Below, piece by piece: positions 37,090-49,000 of a stretch of 64,000 bases of DNA. Position 1 is the first letter of the stretch; each line of letters opens with the position of its first letter. A program made the position numbers and the translations under genes. The stretch is from Coprinellus micaceus (taxonomy: Eukaryota; Basidiomycota; Agaricomycetes; Agaricales; Psathyrellaceae), in contig OX596341.1 in NCBI GenBank assembly GCA_951394405.1, forward strand, positions 62,001 through 126,000. Direction: 5' to 3'. The notes under the pieces are model-generated. The model searched no databases and was not told the origin of the DNA. It saw nothing but the letters and a program-made list of their open reading frames with translations.

Positions 37090-38833
37090 ATGTCTGACTA
37101 TATAGCTCTCGCGTCTGTGCTCGCGTATCTTCCCTCCCCTTCCATCACCTCCATTTTCGACATGTCCTCCAACTCGCCGATGCGATCCGCCAATCGACGC
37201 CCCACTGCCATTGCTGCAAATTTGGCCCACACCATTGTCCGATCAATACTGCGGAGCGGCCCCAAACGACTTTCCCTCAACATCCTCAAGGCTCTCTGCG
37301 TCGTTCTCATCGCCCTCAACCTCAAGTCCTTCCCTTTCATCTTCCACCGTACGTCTTCTTGTTCCCACTTCCCATGCCCAGTCCCGAAGCCCTTGGCTGA
37401 CGTTCGTCTCAGTTCGACTCTCGCGCCCCGTCCTTCGAACAGCACTTCGTGATTGGTTTCATGCTCTCCGTGTCAAACTAAGTCGGAGAGATATTGGGCG
37501 ACATCTCGAAGATAGATGGCTTGATACAGTCCCTCTGGTCGGTACCAGCCCATTCGAATACCGAGATACCTTCCGCACACGAGCAAGTAAGCCGAGTCGC
37601 CCTATCCCCACCCCGTCGTCCGCGCCAGCGCCAGCCTGTAACAGTGATAACTGACTCGGATCTACCACTCCCCGTACAGCCCTCGATGAATGCGACTATA
37701 ATATCCATCTAAGCAACTCGAGTTACGCCAAGGTACGTGAGGTTATCATTTGATGACGGAGAATAGTCATCTTTCACCTTCTTCGCGCACATGGCAATGA
37801 GACGCCATTAATCATCCCCTTATATCCGGCGATCCATGTCTAACCTGCACGCTTCTCTGCCCATCAGGTTCTTGATATAGCTCGCTTCGAGACTGTTGTG
37901 CGCTTGTTCCCATTGCTATTTCGGTCTGGGGCCGGCATGGCGCTTGGAGGTGAGTGTGATTCGACGCTTCCTGATTATCTCGAGCAGACTCTGATTGGGG
38001 TGGCGTCAATAGCATCTCACTTTCACTTCATCAAGGAAATACCTGCTCTTCAAGAGTTCGAAATTCGTACATCAATTGGTAGTTGGGATCACAAATGGGT
38101 CAGTGCTCGTTTCGTAACATTCACTTTCCATTCCCAGTATACCGCGAGCCTTTTTTCGTTCGACTTCCCTTCCTTGGAACTGATCGCTCACGCTCAACCC
38201 TGTCCCATCCCACAGCTCTACATGGTTTCGAAGTTCGTCTCTCGGCCTCCACGATCCAATCGAGTCACGATGAGCGTCTCACAGCGCAGTCGAGCTGCAT
38301 CACACGCCTCTGACGCTGGTTACGAGAGGTCCTGGAAGCCCGCAGACTCGAGTCTCTCACTGCCCTCGCCACCCCTCACTTCCGCTTCCTCTTCTCGATC
38401 TCTCTCACCCGCTTCCTCTACTTCATCATCCCCGTCTTTCTTCTATGAGTCCGACGGTTCTCTCGTCTACACGGTCGTCGTCGCCCAAGTATGCTTCAAG
38501 GCGAACCGTATCACGATCCCACCCTCTGTCGTCCTGGCATCGAACGGCTTCTGCTCACCGCCCGACTCCATCGCATCCGGTGAATCTCGGTCAAAGCCAT
38601 CATCCCCGGAACTGCCACCGCACTGGTCAAAATTCAAAACGATCGCATCGCCTCTGCATGGTGGGTCGCTGAAACACCTCTACGAGTTCTACCGTGGTGG
38701 GTGGAAAAACGTGCACGAGGACGAGAGATGGTGGGAGAGAGCATTGGGCGGGTACGTCGAGATTCATAGAGCTACTGCTTCGATGGAACTCGCCAGGTTG
38801 CGGGAGGGTCTCGAGTCTGCGCGATCCCTGTGA
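37090..38833 (+). CDS. THEM6-like hot-dog thioesterase-superfamily protein
   Basis: Exons 37090-37348, 37413-37586, 37680-37732, 37868-37949 and 38013-38833 join to 462 aa. A likely N-terminal membrane anchor (LNILKALCVVLIALNL, about residues 62-78) is followed by the hot-dog core: LDECDYNIHLSNSSYAK, then VLDIARFETVVRLFP...GMALGG, then HFHFIKEIPALQEFEIRTS and WDHKW. This order matches the THEM6 / fungal acyl-CoA thioesterase-like family, in which the D-x-D/N motif lies at the active site. A Ser-rich low-complexity insertion of about 60 aa interrupts the second half, which is unusual for the family. The last two introns could be drawn differently, since a 39-bp GTCAGT...CAG stretch after WDHKW is read here as coding. 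Substrate unknown. Confidence 0.75.
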
Positions 38834-38994
38834 ACACCGTCCTTGGACTTTCGTCATCCTTGCTGAAACGTTTCCACAGTCCTTTCATAAGTCAGTGTGT
38901 ATTTTTGGTAGATAGAAACGTAACCCGATTACCCGACCTTCAATGGTCACTTGTAGCTTGTAACCTAGTTGTAGCATATCTATTTCGAGCGACC

Positions 38995-40762
38995 TTACGT
39001 CAATCGAAAAATTTTCGTAAAGGAGGTAGCGAGGGCCTTAGCTGGCTTGGACCATTGCCTAGCGGGTTTTGAAGGTCTCGCGGGGCGATCTGACAGATAG
39101 TCGGCGCAATACGTCCTCCCTTCGTGGGTCCTGCCGTTCGCCGGTCGCGTATACAGCACGCGACCGGAGTAGGCGCACGATACGATAGGGAATCCATCCC
39201 TCAAGAGGAGCAGTGTCCGAGGGCGGGCGGAACCTCGAGTGAATCCCGGTGGGAGCTCTATTACGGGGTCGTAGGCGAAGAACTGACAAGGTCTCCAGCG
39301 CAGCCCGGTCCCATCTGCCAATGCTGCGAAGACTCCTGTTGACGGGGAGGGAGTCCAAAAGGGCTCTAACGAGGTCAGAGAACATTCACCAAGCACGGAA
39401 ATCGTTTTCTCGATCGTATCGGGTTCTGTCCCTTTGGTGAGAGTTATGCAGAATCGTTTGAGATCCGTTTCATGATGGGCGTAGATGAGGTCAAAGAGCA
39501 GCGAGTTGGCGTCCGTTTGGCGGGGAAGGCGTAAAGGTATGGCCTTCACCAATTGGGGTTGGGGTACGCCCGTCCAAGCGGCGACGAACCGAGAGTGCTC
39601 CCGATAACGGGTGGATGGCAGCGAATTGTCCGCTTTCAGCCGATGCATCTCTAAGAGAGAGATATCCCAAATGTAAATACCCTCAAAGGGGCCCCGGGTG
39701 ATAAGCAGGACTACATAGTCCTCCGTAAGCATCAGGTCCTACAGGATATTAGGCGCCTGTTGAAAGAAGGTTGCAGAGGAACAGCGCACCTGATCGGAGA
39801 GAAGGACTTGAGGCACTGGGCTGCACCTACAAGCGCGAGAATCCATAAAATCCCAGAGAATGATACCGCTGTGGTCGAACTGCAGGAGAGCACGACTTCC
39901 TTGTATGCGCGCCGTCTTGACTGGAGCGTTGCCGCTGAGGGCTGCAATGCGAGTGATCGTTGGCCCTGTGGAATCCAGCGAGAAGGAGAAAATCATCGTC
40001 CTACGACCACCCATTAATACGGTCCCGCAAGCGTGTACAACCGAAGAGACATACATGGACTGCAGTCTTGTTACGCAGGAGTAAGATATGACCAGCATAA
40101 AGCTAGCTTCTCCGGTGATACATATGTTCGATGTGTCGTGGGAAACCTCCGCGGAGTAGATTCCGCATCCGCATTTCCAAGAAACGAGGAGACGTGGTTC
40201 GGGGAGTTGTCTTTCCACTGGCATCCGAGATCCCACAGATCAAGATATAGTGTCTCTTGCGGTTGAGGACCCCCACAAGGTGACCAGAGCTGCCCAGTGA
40301 CTAGGAACCTTCCTCCTGGAACGAGGTGATAGATGGGCTCATGGTGGGTAATGACTTCCACTCGCTGAGTCTACCTGGAGATATTTCGCTGCCCTCCCCT
40401 GGTTCGATCGACGGCGTCGACTTCTGTCGAATGAGTTTCCGCCAGAGGTATGGCGCAATGGCTGCCCAGCGGAGGAGCGTGATTGTCATCTCTTCGATGG
40501 AAGAGGCGACGATCATGGGTCCCAATTTATGCATGACCGAGCGCAGAATCTTGATCCAAATGGGCCTATTGGCAAACAGGAAGTCGAGACGTCGACAACA
40601 CTATCCCGAACCTTTAGCATCCACGGTCCCATTGTACGGCTACGAGGGACATCGTACCTGGGAAAGTGACAGCACATCCATTGGCTCCACTTCAACTGCG
40701 ACTTCCAGCCAGATATCGTCTGGGAGAGTTAAACGCTTCAAGGTGCGAGGGGAACTGGCCAT
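38995..40762 (-). pseudogene. F-box/propeller family member 5, frameshifted
   Basis: Exon 1 (40762-40658, MASSPRTLKRLTLPDDIWLE...LSQ), exon 2 (from 40600, RRLDFLFANRPIWIKIL), exon 3 (about 39998-39790, ending LSDQ) and exon 4 (39738-38995) follow the family plan. In exon 2 the frame changes near 40365 (before HHEPIYHLVPGGRFLVTG) and again near 40235 (after DLWDLG), so the frame is not continuous without two single-base corrections. Exon 4 is open and ends with a longer tail after YCADYLS (about 28 extra residues, basic), as in member 6. Probably a pseudogene; sequencing error at two sites is the alternative. Confidence 0.72.
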
Positions 40763-40894
40763 GATAGACTCTGGAGTAGCTTGGATGGATGAGTTGAACC
40801 AGGCTCACGTTGACAGTGAACAATGCTATGCGGAGTTTGTCTTTGTTAGGACCAGGCGACGTGGCGGCCGCCATGAGCTTCGTTCAAACACCGC

Positions 40895-40904
40895 GGGCGC
40901 TTAA
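40895..40904 (-). promoter_or_regulatory. TTAAGCGCCC upstream element, F-box member 5
   Basis: Perfect TTAAGCGCCC (minus strand) about 133 bp before the ATG, with TCCTAACAAAGACAAA between it and the gene. Confidence 0.52.
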
Positions 40905-41130
40905 CGCTAGAGCCAACGTCATTGACAGTTCTGGGGAGCTCGGAACTTGGTGACCAAGTCACCACACATGCTCGCGCTGCGCATCGTACTCATAGGACAA
41001 ATTGTCTTAGCCCAATCGAGCAGCCCCGCCTGTGTCTTTTCAGACGGGTATACGTGATTTACTAGTACACTTAGGACGCTACAATTACAGTCGATGATAC
41101 ACATTTGGGGATAAACCCTGAAAACGGAAG

Positions 41131-42629
41131 CTATCTTGACGCCCCATACTCCTCAACGTGGAAATCGAACACCCCTAAAACGCCCTCGCGCGCGAGATGC
41201 TCCAGCCCTTTGAAGTTAGTTGCCACAACTTTGCCTTCCACCAAGCACAACCCCCGGATATCGCTTTCCACCTGGTCCTGTACCTCCTGGGAATCAGCAA
41301 CTCCAGAGTGAGCACAAGCGATCTGGATTTGTATGCGCATGGCCCTAAGCGCGGGGATTGAGAGGTTGTACCTGCCGCCCGAGAAAGGAGCCAGTGCCCG
41401 ATCCAGTGTACACCACCCTCCTTCGAAACTTCCGGGGATGATGGATGGAATGTCGTCTGAGAATATGACGTCCTCTTGGAATATGATCATCGTGAAAACG
41501 AATTCGAAGACTTCGAGGGAAATCAGTGCAGTGAGAGCATCGTGGAGAAGGAAGCCTTGGTACGGATCCTGCAAAGGCCCGTCCACGAGAACCTCGAGAT
41601 CAACCCGTAGGGAAGTCAAAAACCCAAAGGATAGTTGATTGATGTGACCCAGGGGGGTTTCGGTAAAGCGATCTCTTGCTGAGTCGAAGTGGTTGGACGT
41701 GAGTTTGAGATGAGCAAGGCACTCTGACTGCGAGAGAAGATGGCAGGCAACGGCATATGCCACTTCGTCGTGAAGACTTTTGGTCGCGGTTGCGTGCGGC
41801 CGCTGCGGAAAGTCCATGGCCAGAGACTCAACGCGGGTCAGGTTGACCGCCATGGTCTGTCTTTCAACAGGGAACCGAATTAATGGGCCCTCGATACGAC
41901 CTCTAATCGCCGAGTTGGCTAGGCTGAACCTCTTGGGGAAGGCGGGGTGGTGGTGTTCAGGGTACGTACTAAACGCGAGAAGAGAGTGGATCAGTGCTCC
42001 ATTTACGATTGGCAAAGATGCTGAACTTACACTTTAGCTGCTCCCTGAGGTGCGTTTAACGTATGGGCTTCAATCTCGTGACGGGTGATCGGCCAGCCCA
42101 TGCACCCAATTGGCAAAAGGAGAGTGTGAATGTTGGTACCCCGCATGATCGCCAGAACGGCCTTTGCCCATGCACTCTTCGGACTCCAAGCACACGAGAA
42201 AAACGGTTGATCAGAGTCAACCGCCGAACGGCCGTCGGACGCGAGCATAAACTCGAACTGTTCGACGGATTTAAAGAGTGAAAGTGCCGTTAAAATCTTG
42301 ACGTCTTCATCGCGGCGACCTTTCCGGGGCTGATAGGTGAGCTTTCGCACGTAGCCAGCAATGTGGGTGTGTTCAGGCTGGGTGACGAGGTCTGCGAAAC
42401 GCTTCATCAGGTCCACGCGCGATGGTGCGGTTGGCGGTCCAAGGATCACGCTTCGGAATATTTCCTTCTGACTTGGCTTTCTGAGGGCTCGGCTAGCGAG
42501 TGAACAGTTGCGCAAGTCTTGGAGTCGGTGCTCCCTAGATTTTCGGGAGGGTGCAAGGTTGGCGACATGCCCCGTTATATCCTCCAGAATCTCAACCGGG
42601 ATTGAGGGACAGGAGTGGCTTCTTTCCAT
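41131..42629 (-). CDS. F-box-like protein (unrelated to the propeller family)
   Basis: Two exons, 42629-42031 and 41968-41131, joined by a GTAAGT...TTTAG intron, give 478 aa. The N-terminus has an F-box-like helix pattern (SIPVEILEDITGHVA, then LRNCSLASRALRKPSQKEIFRSVIL), followed by leucine-rich segments without a clean repeat. Agaricomycetes carry many such proteins with an N-terminal F-box and a variable C-terminal half. The ATG at 42629 is the first in frame. A TATAAAGG sequence lies about 60 bp upstream. No similarity to the seven propeller-type proteins was seen beyond the F-box idea. Substrate unknown. Confidence 0.75.
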
Positions 42630-42685
42630 AAGTGGGCGAGGCAAGAGAGGGAGGAAATCGCCTCCTCCATTAGATATATCATCAC

Positions 42686-42694
42686 CCTTTATAT
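42686..42694 (-). promoter_or_regulatory. TATA-box candidate
   Basis: ATATAAAGG on the minus strand about 57 bp before the ATG of the F-box-like gene at 42629. Confidence 0.4.
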
Positions 42695-42699
42695 CGCTC

Positions 42700-43710
42700 G
42701 CCTATGCCACAGTGTATACATAATGGCTCTGCAAGAGACAATACAACAGGTAACCAGCGCCACATGAGGCTTTGTGATCAAGTCAATGGCAATTTTCGGT
42801 CAACTTAGTGAATTTCACTGATTTCCGAGTCTCAATTGCAATCAATGGTACTTTGCTTTTCATTGTATTGCGCGTGACTACCAGCTTCTTTCTCTTACGC
42901 ACGCCAGTCCAAACAAGCGCGCATGAGGTTTCGTAGGGCCATTGGATGATCAACCAATCTTCATCTTTTCGCGAGAGCGGGTGTAAGGTCGATAAATTGG
43001 GAGAGTCCATTCGAAATGGTAGGGCAATACAAACTACACTTGCCAGTCTCCTCGAGCAAAGCAAAGCGGTACAGCGCTTTGATCATTTCAAATATTGGTC
43101 CCCAAGGTTTGAACGTTGGATGGATGTCCGTCGGCTAAATTTGAGAAGGGAGGAGATGACACCCCTTCGCTAGTATCATTCGCGCTCCCTCTGCCAAATA
43201 TATTTAAACAGTGATTATTCAGATGACTTGGGAAGGCGCTGAGCGGCTTTCGATAAAATCCAGGTTAGAATCGCCTCTTGACTGTTTCTGGGTGTTAACC
43301 TCTACACAATCGCTCCTCTTGGGACCGATTTTACGAGGGTTTAGAAGTTATCTTATTTCAGACCATAGGCGTAGGTGCTGAACCGCATCTGGGGAGTGGA
43401 AGCAACCAGGGCTCGGAAATTTTGGGATACTGTTTCGAATTCAAGAAGATGCCCTCTCGAACTTCCTCCTAGCATTAGCATACCAAGCGTTCGACAGCGG
43501 ATCTTTGACCAAGTGTCACATTCAATATTGTACAATCGTTTCAATACGTGTTCAAGTCTTTCAACCCCCACTCCGTAGCGCCCAGCCCGAGCGGCACATG
43601 CCGCTTCGGTATGACTGCCCTAGCCAAGGCCCAACAAGCCTCTCATATGTCCAAGGGACGGAACTTCACGTCGTGCGAGATACCCAGGCGATCATGACTT
43701 TCTCTAGCAC
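42700..43710. other. Intergenic region, no convincing gene
   Basis: A minus-strand frame of about 105 codons ending at 43353 (...VERLEHVLKRLYNIECDTW...) lacks an ATG and a recognisable domain. No repeats noticed. Confidence 0.35.
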
Positions 43711-44180
43711 CTACGCACATGCCAGCAGCCCATTGCGATTCGCGACACACTCGTCTGGAAGGATACCATGAGAAACAGCCCTCCGAACAGGGGGACGTTG
43801 GGACACACCAAGATCAGCAATTTTGTTACCTCCAGGACAGCTGCAAAGCATGAATGCCCCAGTACGAATCAGGCACCCGGCGCATCCGTTGGCGGCGTAG
43901 TTACCACTAATCATAGTCAATATTCTCCACGCCGATTTACACACAAGCGAACATACTTGGGACGGCACACGAGATTAATGGGGTCAATACCGATGCATGC
44001 GTTGAGGTTGAGTGCGCTGTTGACCTGGCCTCCGTTGACGTTCGTGCAAGTCGCGCGAAGGAAATTGTTGTTTTCAATAAAGTAGCCCGTGCACGAACGA
44101 GAGAAGTCCCCCCGTGCGCTTACGCCTTGGATGGCAGCGAGCGCAATGGTGAAGAAGGCGAGAACAGTGGTAGAATACAT
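43711..44180 (-). CDS. Secreted CVNH (cyanovirin-N homology) protein, copy 1
   Basis: Exons 44180-43957, 43906-43809 and 43754-43711 (224, 98 and 44 nt) give 121 aa. The N-terminus is a signal peptide (MYSTTVLAFFTIALAAIQGVSA). The mature part starts GDFSRSC and follows the CVNH pattern: GYFIENNNFLRATC, SALNLNACIG, then NGNYAANGCAGC, LIRTGAFMLCSC and ECVANRNGLLAC. It has ten cysteines, many more than the four of cyanovirin-N, so a differently cross-linked fold is likely. CVNH proteins are typically mannose-type glycan-binding lectins; ligand here unknown. Copy 2, 1.1 kb away, has identical exon lengths. Confidence 0.88.
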
Positions 44181-44231
44181 TAGATGGGGAGGGTGTCGGT
44201 GAGGATAAGGGATCTCCGGCGTTGTAGGTCA

Positions 44232-44241
44232 CCTTTATATA
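44232..44241 (-). promoter_or_regulatory. TATA box of CVNH copy 1
   Basis: TATATAAAGG on the minus strand about 52 bp before the ATG, at nearly the same distance as in copy 2. Confidence 0.6.
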
Positions 44242-45313
44242 CCCTTCCCTTCGGACCCCAACTCGATCCGAGGGTCTTGGCTCGGCTCTGAACACCAGTT
44301 ATCTGCGGCCTAAAAGCGCTATAGTTGAACTTTGTGAGGACCACGGGGCGTGCCCATCGGATAGAAGCCCCATGATGTGAGGTAATTTAGGTCATCGGCA
44401 AAGCCTGGGGACTCGATCGTGATACCAAAATATGAGATGAGACTCAGACACGCAGAATTCGCGCCTCCTTCAGGGGGCATACTCAACTAACACTCCAATT
44501 GGAAATGGTTGTGAGAGTATGGCGCATGGGCTCACGGAATATGCTCAGAGGCCGAACGAGTACGGTGGAGGAGGAGCAGTACTCAACCTGTTGAACGATG
44601 AGCGTGGATTCGTTCGACTCAATGCTCGCATTATGCGCAATGCTCTCGGCAATACCTCCTAGATAAGGAATAGGGCCATGAGCTACTCTGGCCTACAGGG
44701 CATCTGCGTCTATGCATGCACGATCTGCGTGGGCCAAGTCGGGTTGAGGTAACGTTCGAAAGAAGATTTGGGAAGCAGACGGACATGACGAGCTTCTCCC
44801 GTACAATGCCCCTCGGCATGTCCCTCCTTGGCGCAGAAGGAAGGTTCGATAACGTTTCGAAATTGATTTCAGGCAGCCGATGGCCGCTGCCGCATGCTTC
44901 TCGACAATGAAGATCGCAAGGTCCAGGTACCTCTTACGGAAGATCGCAGTGAGAGGGGCATCACATGCCCTTTTTTACACCCATCTGCATCGCGAACATG
45001 ACGGAGAAGCCGGAGGTGATGGGGTCATTGAAGCGCCGGCCTATTGAGAGAGCCGAAGCGTGAAACCTGAGACCGCCCGGCGGCGTCGACTGGGGGAATG
45101 GAGCAACCACAGTAGAAGCAGCTACTTCGAACGGGTGGGGTATGCCTTGGGATTGGGCCCAAGAAAATGGGTGAACTCAAAACTACATCAGGCGGGTTCG
45201 GTTATACCGAGTAGGCTTAGACGGTCCCAACCAGCTCACAATCATTTGAATGTCATTCAATATAGCCACATTCCATAAGTCGTAAAATAAGCGCCCGTAG
45301 TTCCCTAACGTCT
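44242..45313. other. Spacer between the CVNH paralogues
   Basis: No gene recognised. An isolated TAAGCGCCC element lies at 45288-45296, just past the stop of CVNH copy 2. Confidence 0.4.
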
Positions 45314-45777
45314 CTAAGCGCACGCCAACAGCCCGTTTCGGTTAGCGACGCACTCGTCTATGGGAAAGGAGTGAGTGTGGTTCCCTCAACGGACGGGGCT
45401 CTACTCACCGAGGTCGGCGATCTTGTTGCCTCCGGGGCATCCGCACAACATATAAGCCCCAGTGCGGATTAAGCAACCGGCACATCCATTTGCAGCGTAA
45501 TTTCCACTGCGCTCGCCCGTCAATATAACGTCCACAAGTCAAATTTCACGTACTTGGCCCGGCAGACCAGTGAAGTGGAGGCGATGCCAATGCACGCGTT
45601 GAGGTTGAGTGCACTGTTGACCTGGCCGCCGCTAGCGCTCCTGCAAGTCGCTCGAAGGAAGTTGTTGCTCTCGATGTAGTAGTTGCTGCACGACCGAGAG
45701 AAGTCTCCGCGGGCTTCGACACCCTGGATCGTCCCAAAGGCAGCGGCGAGGAGAACGAGAACGGCTTTGGGTTGCAT
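45314..45777 (-). CDS. Secreted CVNH (cyanovirin-N homology) protein, copy 2
   Basis: Exons 45777-45554, 45506-45409 and 45357-45314 have exactly the same lengths (224, 98, 44 nt) and phases as copy 1 and encode 121 aa. The signal peptide is MQPKAVLVLLAAAFGTIQGVEA. The mature chain begins GDFSRSC and carries YYIESNNFLRATC, SALNLNACIG, NGNYAANGCAGC, LIRTGAYMLCGC and ECVANRNGLLAC; all ten cysteines are conserved between copies. The differences lie mainly in the signal peptide and in two loops (after RATC and after CIG), where a lectin's ligand contacts could vary. A hAT transposon sits about 225 bp upstream. Confidence 0.88.
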
Positions 45778-45830
45778 TGGGAGGGTGATATCTGTGAGGA
45801 TGGGGTGCCTCACCTAGCGCCTCTACACAG

Positions 45831-45839
45831 CTTTTTATA
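45831..45839 (-). promoter_or_regulatory. TATA box of CVNH copy 2
   Basis: TATAAAAAG on the minus strand about 54 bp before the ATG. Confidence 0.6.
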
Positions 45840-45991
45840 CATCGCAGCGGTCTTGCTCTTCGCTCTCAGGCATTGTCTTGGGTTCGAGGATGGGGGTGCG
45901 TGGCCTCGGCGAGATGCGATGACGAAGTGGTGGTGGGCACGCTGAACGGTTACTCGTCGGAGAATGGGACAGAGAACGCGGGGTAGCTTGG

Positions 45992-45999
45992 GTCACCAG
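45992..45999 (+). repeat. Left target-site duplication of the hAT element
   Basis: GTCACCAG, identical to the 8 bases directly after the right end (50421-50428). Three extra bases (TGG) separate it from the left inverted repeat. Confidence 0.75.
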
Positions 46000-46002
46000 T
46001 GG

Positions 46003-49000
46003 TAGTGTTGCAAAATAGGCGAGGCGAGGCGAAGCGAGGTGACACTTCGTTTCAACTCGATCAAACCAGGAGAACCTTGTCGAGGTCCGACGAGGCTCCC
46101 ACGGTTGGGGGCCAATGAGATAACTCGCCAATGTTTGGGTTTGCATCGGCGAGGATGAGGAAGTCGATAGGAAGGACGATAGATTAGACGAATGTACGCC
46201 GTACTTAGACTATATAATTATACATAAAGAGTGAAATAATCTACAGAATGTGTCTAGAGTGTAAATCCGGCACTAACAAGGCCTCAGTTAGTGAGGTGCC
46301 CTCGGCAAGTGCTGCACTGTTTGTAACCAGGTCGTTGAGTTCGACCAGTTTACCTGCGTCGTAAAGCTCAATAATAGCACTGTCAGTGAGTCCTTCTAAA
46401 GTATAATCGCACTCCTTTGCGATAAGGTCGTCATGAAAGGCGAGACGCCGAGATTTGATTGAGTACTTCAACATCTGGAGTGCTTCCATCAGCGGGGGAA
46501 GGAGACGACTTCGCCGAAGTGTGCATGTCTCTTTGCTCGAGGAAAACACCCTCTCGCAGGCAACGGCTGATGCTTGCACTGGTAGTACGTCCATCGCAAT
46601 TTTGAATAGGAGAGGGAATCGAAATTCGTTGGCCTGTAGTCCGAGTGAGCCTACCTGGTTGACGGGGGGAGCGAATCACAAAAACTTACCGCCCAGAAGG
46701 AGGTCAAATCTGCGATGTCGTGGATATTGGTCAGTGGCTCGGTCTCCCAACGCAGTAGTTCCCGATCAACGATGTCATTGTTCTCCTTCCTGCGTTCATC
46801 CTCTGTCAACGCTCGTGGAGTAGCAGGCGGCAGGGGTGATTGAGCTGATGCTGAAGCTGGGGTGGTTGGGCGGATGGAGGAACAGGATGCTGACCGGCGG
46901 ACAGTTGTATCCAAGTGATCTAGGCGGCTGTAACCGCTTTTTAAGTTGCTGAATGCTCCGGCGCTGATGGTATTGGCATGCTGGAGAGGCTGCGCAGTCG
47001 GATTGGGAGGGGAGTCCCGTGTACGAGCTGACTTCTCCTGGCTTGCTTCTTGAAATGCGAGCATCTGTCATGCGAGTACCAGAGGTTCAGAACCTGGATT
47101 CATGTATATTTTGGCACACTTACCGACTCCTTAATCCATCGACGCTCTTGTACACCACGGCGGGAATCCGGATCCGCTGGATCCACCTCGAACCTCGTAA
47201 ACTTCATGGACGGGTTAAGCACTACCAAAAAAGTAAACCACAGCCCACAGGAATTATGGAATGGAACTCACCCATTGCGTGAGCGTAGATGCGGGTCTTC
47301 CGTGTCTCGTTCATGTACGATTCGATCTTCTCGATGCCCTTTTCAATGAAGGGTGCCAATTCCGGAATGGTCACCTGTAATTGCCGCCACTTGGTGACCA
47401 CAACTTCGTACGACGGCAGGGCCACGCTGAGGGCCGGTGTGCGCTCCCCGGATAATAGTTCTTGCGCCTTGTGTCCAACCTCGAGGACTTGGTGAATATC
47501 AAGCAGAACCCCAAGCTCACGGTCAGTGAGGAGGCAGTCTGAGAGATCGCTTTGGCGACGGTCCAATAAAAGTTCGCGAACCGCCTATCGAGAGGGCACT
47601 TGAGTATGTCTGGGTGCGCGAACGTCAAGGAGAACACGTACCGGGTACAAATAAAGGAAGCGATCGATCATCAGGTACACCGAGGACCAGCGAGTCTCAC
47701 AATCTCGCAGGAGTTGAAGAAGTCGGAGCGTGACGCAGTTCGCATCCTCGCCCGGATAGCGGTGGACCTTTTTACCTCTCCAGGAACCCTTGTCGTTTCC
47801 TTCCTGAATTATTCGGTGGAGGTCTTGACGTCGTTGAGACGATACTCGACAGGCTGCGACTAACTTGCGGACACGTGCGATTAGGTCGGATTCGAGAGCG
47901 GCAAGATATGTGGGCCACTCAGACTCGTCAATGATATAGTCGAAAGGGTATGCACCCTTCTCAGAAATCAACTTCTTGATCTCCGTCAGAATGGCACCGC
48001 ACGCGAGGTTGACGACGTGCGGAAAGCATCTGGGCAACGGTTTCCCCACATGAGTCCTCGACAGATAGGAAATCGCAGTAACAGCAACGCACCTGATTCT
48101 ATTCCCGTCCCTGTGAAATGGAACGTTGAGGGCCACGAGAGCTTTCTCGAACGCTTCCATAAGTGTGTTGTTGTTGGAGGCGTTGTCCATGGTGATAGAT
48201 CCCATCTTGAGACGAGAAATTAGGACTCGGGCAGACTGGGGAATATGTATAGACGTACCTTGTGTGCGACGCCATAGTCGCTGATGATCTTGAATAGGTG
48301 GCGGTACAATTCCTCACCGCTATGACTACCCGGCGTGTAGTGGAAAGCAATCAACCCAGAACGAAAAATCAGTTGGCCACGCTCGTTCCGTATGTAGTAG
48401 TGCGCTGTAACTGCCATGAATGGCCTGAGGTTGTGGTCTGTCCATAAATCCATCGTAAAGCTAATGCGGCCTTCGGATGCCTGCAGTTCCTTCCTAATTG
48501 CGACGACCTCAGCGGCATGGGCGTTCATTACCATTGAGGTGAGTGCTGCTCGTTTCGGGAGGTCAGAATCACTGAGCTTCCCATCACCGAGATAGAGCAT
48601 CAGCTCTCGAAACTCTGGAGACTCGACAACGTTGATAGACTGGTAAGATAAAGTATTAGATTGGCCACAACACCCCCAGCGCACTGAAGGAAACCTCACC
48701 TGATCATCCGCCACGATCCACATCATCAAGAGCTTGTGGAACTTCTCTTTCGAGAAGGGCTCCTTTGGCTTCGGCGAAAACGGGTCCTCGCCTAGATCGT
48801 GCTCACCCCGCAGTTCCTGGGCAATTTCTTTCGCTCCCTTAAGCCCCTTCGCCACCACCATCTGAGTGTATATCTTGTTATGCTCACGAATAAGGTGGTT
48901 GCGGTACGTGGGCGTCATGCCGTCCGAGTTATTCCAAGTCTTCCATTTTGTGCTGAAAGGAGGTAAAACGCAACACATTAGCTCAAGAAGTGCGAGTCAA

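Noticed and set aside
39061..39440. Short frames inside exon 4 of F-box member 5
   Set aside because: Shadows of the open minus-strand exon.
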